The notes below the pieces were generated by a model that was not told the origin of the DNA, searched no databases, and saw only the letters and a program-made list of their open reading frames with translations. The translations under genes were made by a program, and so were the position numbers. From assembly GCF_021869535.1 (NCBI RefSeq), contig NW_026262712.1:101994140-102058139 (forward strand): a stretch of 64,000 bases of DNA, written 5' to 3'. How positions within the stretch are numbered: the first letter of the stretch is position 1; each line of letters starts with the position of its first letter. Of the stretch, positions 48,501 to 59,290 are shown piece after piece. This stretch comes from Mytilus californianus. Lineage: Eukaryota > Mollusca > Bivalvia > Mytilida > Mytilidae.

Positions 48501-49617
48501 AAGCAACAGCACTTCATAAATATAGGATTTCTAGATAGGGATATCCTCATAATTGTTGTGAAACGAGGTTAAACATGTTTCTGAACACTCAAGCATCCCG
48601 TATTTTTTTGTCTGTGTTGGTTGTCCTGTTTGAATTGTTTGACATTACCCATTTTGGGGCCCTTTATAGCTTGCTGTTCGGTGTGAGCCAAGTATCTTTG
48701 TTTATGGCCGTACTTTGATCTATAATTGTTTACGTTTTACACATTGTGTCTTGGATGGAGAGTTGTCTCATTGACGTTCATACCACATCTTCAAATTTAT
48801 ACATGCGAATAAAATGAAAAAATCAATTGGTAAGAGTTTGGCTCATTAAGTCGAGTATACACAAAGATAATGAAATGACAAAAGACAAATGAACCTTTTG
48901 TGATTGTGCAAACATGCTCTGGTGAAATTACTGAAGATATAAAAAAGAAATAATTATTTTAAAGGTATGGGGAAAATCTTGATTTTTTTAGTCATCCGAT
49001 TGACCACACTATTTTTTTCCTTTTTCAAATTTGGGATCAGAATATTTTTTAAGGAAAAAACCATGATTCCCCTTTGAAGTTTAATTGTCGTTCCATTACA
49101 CTCAAACTTTCTATATCCGAATTTTAATTTTAAACCTCCCTAGTATTAAAAAGAGGTTTATTTGTTTTCAATTTGTAAATGAAGGGTTTTTTTTTTATTG
49201 AAAAAGCAAACGTTCACTTAATTATCCGAAGTTTTTACTCGATTTATACTTTTCCTGATCTATTATTTTTATTTATTCAACGTGTGGTTCCTTTGATTTA
49301 AATTTCATTTATGACGTCAATTTTTTTTTATTTTACTCTGAAATTCTTATTGTGACTTCATGAAAAAAGGCAACCTTGTCTGACGTCACATAGAAAGAAC
49401 TTTTTTTTGCAGATCATTCAAAAAGAAGGATAATGACAGTCTGCTATCATCTAAAAAATAATTAGAGAAACATATTATATCACAAAATCTCGTGCAATAC
49501 GATATCTATCCACTCTGGACAAATAAAAAATGAAAATTTAACTGTCTCGAATGGATAAATATCGTATCATACTTGATGAAGTGGTAACATATATATTCAT
49601 ATAATAACGCAATTTAC
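45559..49617 (-). other. Intron 4
   Basis: About 4.1 kb. Bases 45600-46840 hold no recognised feature. Family B copies lie at about 46850-46985 and 47550-47800 and a partial family A at about 48600-48790. Bases 48800-49600 are AT-rich and empty. Confidence 0.7.
47550..47800 (+). repeat. Repeat family B copy
   Basis: Shares GGAAAATTGAAAACGGGAAG, CATGGCAAAATGAAAAGC, CTTACTTGTATGACAG and ATATTGACAACAACG with the copies near 2090, 17385 and 19420. Confidence 0.75.
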
Positions 49618-49989
49618 CCACGACAACATGAAGAGCAGTGTTTCCATTAGTTCCTTTTGACTTAACATCAGCTCCTAGTTCCACCATCTTCTTTAGAACG
49701 TCTAGGTTGCAAAACTTGATGATATCTAGAAATGGTGTACTTTTCTTCTTGTCTGGTACATTTAAATCTTTCGTTAAATCAATCATCGAAATTATATCAT
49801 CTACATTACTTTCAAATGCATTATATGTCGTGCAATTTGAAACAGCTATGTGAATTGGCAAGTCTCCATCAGTGCACGATACGTTAGTTGGTGCACCATA
49901 CTCAAGCAAAGTTTGAAGAATGGACGAATCATCTTCTTCAAATTCAAGAATTACTGATCGTTCAAGTAGTTTTCTGCATAATGCTTTTT
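49618..49989 (-). CDS. Exon 4: ankyrin repeats with acidic insert
   Basis: Residues about 246-369. The acceptor is TTTACAAG (AG at 49990-49991) and the donor GTGG|GTAAAT (GT at 49616-49617). The first 26 codons are read upstream of the first possible start and contain helix KALCRKLLERS and an acidic EFEEDD insert. Then come repeats with LEYGAPTNVS, a DLNVPDKKKSTPF unit, and LGADVKSKGTNGNTALHVVV. Phase is 1 at both ends. The acceptor lacks a strong pyrimidine run, so its exact position is slightly less sure than the rest. Confidence 0.85.
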
Positions 49990-51646
49990 CTTGTAAATAT
50001 ATAAACTGATATTAGAAAATGTTAGTTTTTGTGTTAATAAAATTATATTGTTATCATAAGTTGTTTATAATTACCCTATCTAGTTTGCTGAATAAGTTCC
50101 ATAGTAAAAATGATATAAAAGGTTAATTCTACCAGCAAAATCTCCTTCTTTTGAAAGTGGTTTAAAAGCAAACGTATTTTAGTTTTTCATGCATTGCCAG
50201 ATTTCAAATGAGAAAGAACGTTGATCTTTGATTGTTTTTAAAAAGAACATAAAATAAATTGGGTTTTTATTCTATGCATTTGGTCTGTTCGTCAAAAACA
50301 GATATCCCAACGACCAAAAAATTTCCTAAAGTGTAAAGGAATTATCACAAACACCGAACAACGACCAAAGAATATCTAGAAGTTATGATATTTACACAGT
50401 TTTCAACTTTAGACATGTATCCAAACAATAGGAACTATTAATTAATGTTTGCAAATCGTATGTAATGGGTATTATAACACATTCAATTGTAATCTGTATT
50501 CGAGTTATTGTTTTGCAAATTTCATACATCATAAAAATCATTTTGAGAACAGATAATGATAAAAAAAAGGTAAACGATTTATTGACCTCCCTCATATCTA
50601 GTTAGAGTCATTAGAGTTTTCGAACTGTAGGTACATGAATTTAAAACAATTGTAGTTTGTCACCATTACTTATAATTGGTTGTTTAATAAAATGTATCAG
50701 TGTCTGAACTCACAAGCTACGTGTTTTCGAGATCTTATATCCCAGATACCAGAAAACTCATCTGTCTCTGTAATTTCACCCATTTAATCGATTCGTATGG
50801 CGGGTGAAACATGCAGGAAGCCCATCAAGTGACGAAGAAACAAGACCAAACAAGTTTGGGAATTCATCTAGTGTCGACGATATCTCTTGTAAACGGTCCT
50901 TTTCAGGGCCATCTATATATTACAGAAAGAATCTACCTTTTTACGTCTGTGACGTCTTTTTTATGGAAGAAAACTCGTGTACAAATCAAGCAACTCAAAA
51001 GGGTTATTCGCCGGTGAATAATAGGATTATTCACCGCTGGTTTAAATTTCTAGGGTTATTCGTCCTTCCTTGCAATAAAATGAAAATTATTTGGTATAAA
51101 TCGAAGAGACAAATTTAAGGTGAAGTTGAAATCATCCCTTCGTAAATTTTACGGACGCCATCACGAGTTGGTTGACCGTTATGGAATAACCGTTTCACAG
51201 ATGATATCGGATATGTTCCTTATGTCGTAACTACAATACCCTTCCCTTTTTACGAATGTGACCTACCGAATTAGACTATTTACCGGATTTGTCATAACAT
51301 AAGCAATACGACGGGTGCCACATGTGGAGCAGGCTCTGCTTACCCTTCCGGAGCACCTGAGATCACCCCCAGTTTTTGGTGGGGTTCGTGTTGCTTAGTC
51401 TTAAGTTTTCTATGTTGTGTCATCTGTACTTTTTTTGTCTTTTTGTCTTTTTATTTTTGGCCATGGCGTTGTCAGTTTGTTTTCGATCTATGAGTTTGAC
51501 TGTCCCTCTGGTATCTTTCGTCCCTCTTTTGTTGTACATACACGAAATGTCAATAGACACAAAAAAGTTTCTAACGTTAGCGCTTCGACAATCTAGCTGT
51601 TACAATATTTTACTTTTAATTGAAACTGTTCGTTCGGTATAATAAA

Positions 51647-51790
51647 ACAATTATGGCCCATTGAGTAGGTGATTATCCAAAATTGTCAACCCGAGTAAAA
51701 GTTATTCCCCTCGGGCTAAAGCCCTCGTGGAATAACCCTTACTCGGGTTGACAATTTTGAATAATCAACTCATCAGCGGGCCATAATTGT
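51647..51790. mobile_element. Foldback element, 144 bp with ~60-bp arms
   Basis: Left arm ACAATTATGGCCCATTGAGT ... AACCCGAGTAAAAGTTATTC; right arm GAATAACCCTTACTCGGGTT ... GCGGGCCATAATTGT is its reverse complement with few mismatches. A CCCTCGGGCTAAAGCCCTCG core forms the loop and inner stem. It fits a small foldback/MITE; no coding. Confidence 0.85.
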
Positions 51791-53369
51791 ATGTAGGTAA
51801 TTGTACGGCCTCCAACAACGAGCAAAGCCCATACCATACCGCATAGTCAGCTATAAAAGGCCCTATAACAATTCAAACGAGAAAACTAACGGCCTAATTA
51901 ATGTACAAAAAAAAAAGGAACAAAAAAACAAATTTGTAACACATAACAAACGACAACCACTGAATAATAGGCTCATGTTTTAGGACAGGCACACACATAC
52001 AGAATGTGGCGTGGTTAAACATGTTGGCTGAACAACACCCCCCCTAACCTGGAATAGTGGTGTAACAGTACAACATAAGAACGAACTATAAAAATCAGTT
52101 GATAAAGACTTAACTCATCAGATGGATACAAATAGAAATATATATAACAAAATCAAAGTGTAGACGTGACCGGGTTCTTGTACATCTCAACAGCAAAAAG
52201 AGACTTAATACAGATCTGAGAGTACTCGAAGTTACTGACAGCTAGTTCAAAGTCAATAACAAATATTAAAAAATTCATGCAGTTAAGACTAAATTATCAA
52301 TCAGTACACATCCAACATACAATCGATTTAATATAAAGAGTCACAAACAGTCAGAGAAAAACATGGCCTTGTGCTATACCAAGATACAGGAATCGACAGA
52401 TTGTAGATCCACAAAAGTGCATATGTATATAACAATAATATTTGGTTTGCTTTTAATTTACTAATTATTAAATCAATATTAATAATAATTCTGGTCAAAG
52501 GGAAATAACTCAAACTTATTGAAATGAACCAGTAATGTAAATTTAATACATTTGATTTAATCACTAACAAAATAGTTCACTAAACTTAAATATGATGTTT
52601 TCATATTATAATCAAATATAGTTAATAGTTCCCAATATTTTTTTCTTTCCTTGGTCACAAACTAAAATAGATCTGCAACGTATCTATCAATGTCACCAAC
52701 TGTATCTATACAATGTAATGTAATGAAATATATCCCTGAATAAAAATAGATTATAATCTAATGAAAATGATATTTGGAAATCTGAATCCACATCACAAAC
52801 AGGATCAAGTAAAAATTAATGCACACAACAAAAAATAAAATACCACATACCAACTGTGTTATCTACCTTCAAAACACACATGACTTCAAAAACAATAGTT
52901 ATAAAGAAATTTTTGACCACTCCTGACTAATTAATTCAACAGATATAATCATTGAAAGACTATCTATACAAAATCTAATTAATTTCTGTTCAAAGGGCAA
53001 TAACTCAATCAAAATATATGAAAGATTCAAGCAGGGGAAAGCTCAAGTCGTGTAAATTGTACTTGACCTTCATCTAGTCACAGAAAACAATATATCTAAA
53101 TTTGAAAAAAAAAACGTCAGATAGTTACCAAAGGTACCAGGCCTATATTCTGATACGCCAGACGCGCGTTTCGTCTACATAAGACTCATCAGTGACACTC
53201 AGATAAAAAAAGTTAGAAATCCAAACACTTATAAAGTTGACGAGCATTGAGGACCCAAAATTCCAAAATAAGATGTGCTAATTACAGTGTTCAATTAGTA
53301 ACCTTTTAGAATAAGTTTACTTAAAGGATCGATAAGTTTACCAGAATAAAGAGTTTACTTAACTTCTAA

Positions 53370-53650
53370 AGATATAAGAAGATTTGGTATGAGTGCCAAT
53401 GAGACAACCCTCCATCGAAGTAACAATTGGTAAAAGTAAACCATTATAGGTCAAATTACGGCCTTCAACAATGAGCTCTGGCTCACACCGAAGATCAGGC
53501 TATAAAGGACCGCAAAATGACTAATGTTAAACAATTCAAACAATTATGAAACACATTCTAATCTATATAAAAAATGAGAAACAAGAAACATTCACATGTA
53601 TGAACTACATACACGACAACTACTGAACAACACCTTCCTGACTTTGGAAG
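53370..53650 (-). repeat. Repeat family A, antisense copy
   Basis: Reverse complement order of family A: GAGTGCCAATGAGACAACCC, ACCATTATAGGTCAAATTAC, TGAGCTCTGGCTCACACCGA, ACACGACAACTACTGAACAA. Confidence 0.8.
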
Positions 53651-54046
53651 TTTACTTTGCCACCTTCCAAAGCAGCAGAAAAATTAAGGAGTGTTTTAAA
53701 TTTTCGTTTCTACTAACACTACTTGTGTGTATGTACGATTATTTCGGACAAAGTTTATGATAAACCAACCATAGAATTCGAAAATATTATCCAACGAAGA
53801 AAAGGTAAGTAGACGGATTTATATAAGTTTTTCCAAACTTGTTTCCGAATCCCATATTTGAACTTTATCTAACATTGTATTGTAATATTTTATTCATGTA
53901 ATTTTTCATTAATAAATACTGTTTAAACTAAAAGGTAAGTAGATGTCAACAGTTCAATTTCGGTTATCCCTTCTACTAAAACCTATAGTTTGCAGTCCTA
54001 GCAAAAAGTTATTCATTAAGATCTATGATTATATTTTAAGGTTTAC

Positions 54047-54382
54047 CTGATCTATGCATACTATTCAAGAAATAGATATGCAAAGCTGTATATCCCTTGT
54101 TTCCAATATGATTAATGTCTGCTTTTGCATTAAGTAGAGTCTTTACCAATACAGGATCACCCTGTTGGACAGCGTGCATAAGACATGAATCGTGTCCGGA
54201 TTTTTCGAAATTAGGATCAGCTCCAAACTCCAAAAGTAAGCCAACAAAATCTCGTTTCTTCTTTAATATCATTTGCCGACTTTTTATTATTTTCGTCAGT
54301 ATACAGCTCTTAAACTTATGATTGGAAGTGTCTTCCATATCTTCCATAGACTTCAAAACACGATGATGGGATGCAGTATAAC
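54047..54382 (-). CDS. Exon 3: ankyrin repeats with a basic insert
   Basis: Residues about 134-245. The acceptor is TTTTATAG (AG at 54383-54384) and the donor TCAG|GTAAAC (GT at 54045-54046), both phase 1. An initial non-canonical stretch contains a lysine/arginine-rich segment (KIIKSRQMILKKKR). It is followed by repeats with FGADPNFEKSG and KADINHIGNKGYTALH. The basic segment could be a long helix 2 or a small nuclear-localisation-like patch; the sequence alone does not decide. Confidence 0.87.
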
Positions 54383-56400
54383 CTATAAAAAGAAAAACTA
54401 AATTAACATAAATGAAAACAAAGAATTCGGAAAGATTGCATTGAATTATGTAAAAAAACAATGTCGAATATAAATCATCATACATTATTAATAAGCTAAT
54501 AATATTAAATGTTTCCATTAAGGAAGGTGATATATTATTCATATGTTTAAAAAGTATTGAAAAGCAAAAAGTGCAACCTTACTAGTCGCAGAATGACAGA
54601 AAATACAATGAAGATAAAGAATGCCTCACAGGAACATAGTTCCCCTAGTAAAAATAGGAAACTTGAAAAAAAAATCATTGGCAACACCCAGAGGCGTGCT
54701 GCAGATGGTCCCTAAAAATAAAAGTGTACTAGTTCAGTGATAATGGACGTCATACTGAACTCCAAAATATATAAATGAACTAAAATAAAAAATCATAGAC
54801 TAACAAAGGTCAGATCTATCTTTCATATACTTTTTAACACATTTTGATTCAAGCGTCACTGAGTCTTATGTGGACGAAACGCTCGTCTGGCACAAATATA
54901 AAATTTAAATCCTAGTATCTATGATGAGTTTATATTAAGACTTTTATTAAGATTGTGATCAGGATTGATCCCGATTAATTCGGAGAATATTTAAAAAAAA
55001 GTCTTCTCAGGGACAATGATCCAACTTTGGTCTATTTAATTTATATGAAGATTTTGTACTGTCGAAAAAAACGCAAAAAAAAGGGCAATATGAGGGCAAT
55101 ACCTCCTAGGTGTCAGTAACTGCGAGTACTTCCAGATATGTATTTAGTGTCTTTTTTTTGTTGGATGTATAATTCTCTGCCACATCCTGTCCTTGTTTTC
55201 TGTTATGAACCGATTTGATTAGTTAGGAACTTTTCAATTGATTTTTATAGTTAAATCCTATGTTGTACGGTTCCACTACTGACACAGGTTAGGAAATAGT
55301 TTAGCGCCGGAAAACTAGTTCAACGTCGCCACATTCTGTACGTGCCTGACCCATGTAGGCCTTATTTCAGTGGTTGTCGTTCGTTGCTGTATATCATAAC
55401 TATTTTCCGTTAATTGTTTTGTCAATAAATCATGCCATTAGGTTTCTCCGTTCGAATTGTTTCACATTTGTCATTTCGGGGTCTTTTTATGGCTGACTAT
55501 ACGGTATTTGTTTTGTTCATTGTTGAAAGCCGTATGGTAATTAATTGTCGTTGACTCCTATCTTAACTGGTCTCTGGTAGAAAGATGACTTATTGGAATC
55601 ATACTACATCTTTTTTGTTTTAACATTTAGAGCTTAGGTAAAGTAGGGCAATTTAGAAAAATCGAGCCTTTACTTGTGATGTTATTCATGTGTTCCATAG
55701 GTATAAGAAGATGTGGTATGAATGCTAATGTGACAACTCTCCATCTAAGTCACAGTTTGTAAAAGTAAACCATTATAAGTCAAAGTATGGTCTTCAACAC
55801 GAAGCCTTGGCTCACACCGAACAGCAAGCTATAAAAGGCCCCAAAAATGATTAGTGTGAAACCGTTCAAACAGGAAAACCAACGGTCTATTATATATATA
55901 AAAAAACGAGAAACACTTAAACCACATCAATGAACGACGACCACAGAACCCCATGTTCATGACTTAGGACAAGGGCAAACAAATGTGTTCTGCCCATTAA
56001 GAAGACGTGCTATTCTGCAGTCCAGGTATTTAGTTAATGTTTAATGTGTGGAGCTTGTGATTCCACTTATTTGGGGTATTTTCAATCTTTTTATGACTTT
56101 GAGGCCGCTGCTTTATTCAATCTGTTTTCGATTTTTAAAAAGTTTGTTTTTAACAATTTTCCGCTGGTGTGATGGCAGATGCTGTTTGAGGAATAAGTCA
56201 AATAAACTACAGTATCGCTCGTTATATCAATTTTCGGATATTATTTGTTGGTCAAAATTCTCTTAGATGATGAATGGGTATCTTAATCAAAACAGTTTGA
56301 TTGATAAGTTCAGTTGCATATTGCGAAATGCAAAATCAACAGAGGCATGCTTATAAATGGGTTCTATTTTATTTGCACTCGGCATAGTTCAAATTCTTAC
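54383..56400 (-). other. Intron 2
   Basis: About 2.0 kb. Contains an inverted fragment of the 31457-32080 repeat (about 54690-54800), a core repeat (54842-54935), a diverged sense family A (about 55180-55620) and an antisense family A (55690-56000). No exon was found. Confidence 0.7.
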
Positions 56401-56703
56401 CTGTTCTGTTAATGTTGTCTGTGCGAAGTTGAGTTTTTTCTTTGCAGATTTGGTTCACATTAGCTCCGGAATGTAGAAGTTGTTGTACAATATCATCTAA
56501 ATAATGAAAGATGGCTTCAACCAATGGTGTGTTTCCATACTCATTCACGACATTAACATCTGCTCCTTTATCTAACATAACTTTAATCACATATTCTGCA
56601 CCACTAGAAACAGCCAAAAATATGGGATATGTTCCAGACACGGTTTGTTGATTTACGTCGATTCCAGCCAAAACAAATCTTTTTAAAAGTTCGCGTGCTG
56701 ATC
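56401..56703 (-). CDS. Exon 2: ankyrin repeats
   Basis: Residues about 33-133 of the model. It starts after GATAG (AG at 56704-56705) with helix 2 of a repeat (SARELLKRFVLAGIDVN), then a full repeat with KGADVNVVNEYGNTPLVEAI and another with SGANVNQ. It ends in a polar stretch before the donor ACAG|GTAAGA (GT at 56399-56400). Both ends are phase 1. These are among the most canonical ankyrin repeats in the gene, with the GADVN hairpin and TPL helix-1 motif intact. Confidence 0.87.
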
Positions 56704-56858
56704 CTATCAAATAATTGAAAATTATATACTTTAAGTCTACATGCAATTCCTTTAGAAACATTAAATTGCAAATACTGATAACCATCTTGAAACGAACAGA
56801 TTTAGAATATCCATACGCGTCACACACATTTTAAATGACAATTTCACTTATTTTTTAC
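56704..56858 (-). other. Intron 1 (155 bp)
   Basis: The shortest intron, donor GTAAAA, acceptor GATAG. The exon 2 frame stays open upstream of its acceptor for about 40 codons, but that reading has no ankyrin motif and exon 1 joins in phase, so splicing is favoured. Confidence 0.65.
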
Positions 56859-56955
56859 CTTCAGAAGGGGTAAAGTCAAAATATTGAACCAGATACCCTG
56901 GATTCTTCAATTCGAAGTCATCATTCTTCTCATGACGAGATTCAGTTAAAACCAT
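56859..56955 (-). CDS. Exon 1: putative N-terminus of ankyrin/SOCS protein
   Basis: The reading frame that feeds exon 2 opens with ATG at 56955 (MVLTESRHEKND) and gives 32 residues, charged and without an ankyrin motif, ending FDFTPSE before the donor GAAG|GTAAAA (GT at 56857-56858). The start is not certain. A TTTTAG acceptor just upstream (AG at 56967-56968) would extend the exon to 56966 in frame as RFLM, in the same phase as the later introns, so an earlier exon may exist outside the part I can read. I found no ankyrin exon between 57000 and 64000. Confidence 0.65.
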
Positions 56956-57279
56956 GAGAAATCTAACTAAAATATTAAGAAAAAAATTCAATATCTTTTA
57001 AGATCTAGACAAACAAATTATCATTAAAAAGATAGCTGATACCATGGCGAGTTTAAAATCAGCTATACCATATGACCCGATATGATGTCTAACATGTCTA
57101 ATGCAATAAAAATGCTGTCAATTTAATATGAAATATAGCAAATGTCATTAGTTCATCTCAAGTTGTTCCAGTCAATCTTATCTAAGCGTACATTTAACAT
57201 TGAAAACTTCTATTTAATTTAAGTCACTGGATCTAGAGGTAATGGTCGACAAACTTATATGACATTGTTCTTTCAGCAA

Positions 57280-57640
57280 GATGCAGTAATGCTATGGATG
57301 ATGTTAGCAGTTTTCATAAACTGTTTATTCCATATGAAATCAAAGAAGAAATCAAGATACAAGCAATTTTGTAGTTAGCTAATAATGCTTTTTCCCCATG
57401 CAAGTTTAAAAGTTGCAGCAACTAATTTGCCATCACTTTAAAGTCTTGTGAAGGAAAACATATTATCAAAGACAATGTGTAAAAAACTGACAGCCATCAA
57501 CCTGAGCTATTCAGCTCTCAATCTAGCATATTCTAGCGAAGAAGAAAGGGGAATACGGAAAGTTGTTGAAAAGGACCTAGAGAGACCAAATCCTCAAAAC
57601 TTATTGACGCTATTTTCACCATTTCAAACATTCATGCAAT
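57280..57640 (+). pseudogene. Possible decayed plus-strand coding fragment, unidentified
   Basis: Two plus-strand pieces read like protein: NAMDDVSSFHKLFIPYEIKE to a stop at about 57371, and 57448-57642 with CKKLTAINLSYSALNLAYSS then EEERGIRKVVEKDLERPNPQ and NLLTLFSPFQTF. I do not recognise a family; the ordering suggests remnants of one mobile-element or repeated domain ORF. It could be chance. Confidence 0.25.
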
Positions 57641-58544
57641 GAAAGTTAAATTTTTGGCATCTGCCGAATGTTACCTAATGTCAAAGTGAGTCTTCACTTG
57701 TCATCACTTAGAATTTATTGTAATTTTTTTCCAAAAACTTCCCTTCTGAAGATTTATATTTTGGCTAAATATTTTGTAGTCAGAGCTCCTTTTGATAAAT
57801 TTTATAAAAATTGAAGCGTTTGCCTAATTATTTAAAACCAATGATAGCTGCAGAAAAACAGTTATTATCTTCAAATATTTTCCTATACGTGTTCCATGAT
57901 CAGTTGATCATAGAGAAAATAAAGTGTATATTGCTCAACTTTTCAGGACTAATTATTAAATATCTTGAAGGCCTTAAAGAGTAGAATGACTCCTTATATT
58001 ATTTATTGCCCTAATCATCAATTTCAAGCAAATTCCCAAATGTTTCCTTCATAAATTGAAAACTTTAATAGCTAATTGTAATACTGATTTTTTTTATATA
58101 ATTCTTCTGCTAAGTAAATGTATGTATTAGCAGTATATAAGGTAAAGAATCATGTAAACTTACACATTCATGCATCTTTCATAGATACACAGATTTGATT
58201 AGTTATATTGGCTGTATCTATTAAAACTTATTAAAAACGGTATTTCACATACTAAATATTACGGTAATATTGTACTAAAAGCGCGAAAATCACTTTGTAA
58301 TCCGTGTAAAATCATCGAACCTTTAAAAAAACTTATTAGTAAAGGTTATCTTACCAATGTTGTAATTTGATCTTTAAATATAGTTTACATAGGCACAAAT
58401 ATCAATTTTATCATCCGCAAATTAATATATAACTAAATTTGTATTCTTTTCAGACGTTTTTTTTGGGGATATTTGTTCATTTCCGATAAAAAAATAACTT
58501 TATCTATATATAGTTAGCCTATAGATGCTGAACGTCTACCAGCA

Positions 58545-59290
58545 GTGGCATCGACCTAGTGGTGTAAATATATATCAAAGGTACCAGGCTTATAATTTGA
58601 TACGCCAGACGCGCGTTTCGTCTACATAAGACTCATCAGCGACGCTCAGATACAAAAAGTTAGAAAGCCAAACAGGTATAAAGTTGGAGAGCACTGAGGA
58701 CATAAAATTGCAAAAACAAAATTGTGCCAAATACGGCTAAGGTAATATATGTGCCTGGGATAAGAAAATCCTTTGTATATCAAATATACATTCTTTTGCA
58801 AACAGCTAATTTATAAAAAATACCACATAATTGATATGCATGTCAACACCGAAGTGCTAACTAGTGGGCGGGTGATACATTGTGTACCTTCGCGAACGAA
58901 ACGTCCATCCAGTGATGTGAATAGTTATCAAAGGCAACAGGCTTATCATGTGATACACCAGACGCGCGTTTAGTCTACATAAGACTCAGTGACGCTCAGA
59001 TCAAAATAGTAAGAAAACCAAACAAGTAAAAGTTGAATAGCACTGAAGACCCTTATTCAAAAAAGTTATTCCAAATTCGGCTACGGTAATTTATGACCAT
59101 ATAATTGATATCCATGTCAACACCGAAATTATGACGACTGGGCGGGTCAAACCCTCGGGAACAAAATGTCCACCAGCAGTGGCATCGACCCAGTGTTGTA
59201 AATAGTTATCAAAGGTACCAGGCTTATAATTTGATACGCAAGACGCGCGTTTCGTCTTCATAAGACTTATCAGTGACGCTACGATCAAAA
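58545..59290 (-). repeat. Three tandem units of the core-repeat satellite (~280 bp each)
   Basis: Units near 58540-58820, 58830-59090 and 59100-59290 each contain ATGTCAACACCGAA (units 2 and 3), CCAGCAGTGGCATCGACC or a decayed form, AGTTATCAAAGGTACCAGGC, GACGCGCGTTTCGTCTACAT and GACTCATCAGCGACGCTCAG. Divergence among units is moderate; unit 3 is cut short. Confidence 0.85.

Larger units (their letters stand above)
49990..54046 (-). other. Intron 3
   Basis: About 4.1 kb. 50000-50780 has nothing recognisable. 50790-51490 is repeat DNA with a CGGTGAATAATAGGATTATTCACCG hairpin (about 51012-51036) and the CACCCCCAGTTTTTGGTGGG unit (51363). The foldback 51647-51790 follows, then a family A-like antisense stretch (about 51800-52300), AT-rich 52300-53120, an inverted core repeat (53129-53222) and antisense family A (53370-53650). 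Confidence 0.7.
2712..56966 (-). other. Gene: giant ankyrin-repeat/SOCS-box protein, 16 exons
   Basis: Sixteen minus-strand exons join in one frame to about 1721 codons if translation starts at the ATG at 56955. Every junction proposed uses GT at the donor and AG at the acceptor, and all phases fit. The product is almost entirely ankyrin repeats (by eye 35 to 45, many degenerate) and ends in a SOCS box at about residues 1608-1654. ASB-family proteins with this order recruit substrates to Elongin B/C-Cullin 5 E3 ligases, and that role is inferred here. No transmembrane segment or signal peptide is evident, so a cytosolic protein is likely. Family members usually carry far fewer repeats, so length is the oddity. 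Alternatives are a mis-joined pair of adjacent genes or alternatively spliced isoforms. I consider one gene much more likely because the phases never conflict. Confidence 0.85.

Noticed and set aside
50804..51118. 104-codon plus-strand frame (MKHAGSPSSDEETRPNK)
   Set aside because: Initially looked protein-like, but it sits in repeat DNA with hairpins shared with the downstream foldback and shows no domain; too weak to call.
15081..59290. Dispersed core repeats as a CRISPR-like array
   Set aside because: Copies are far apart, in both orientations, with no regular spacers, in an intron-rich animal genome.
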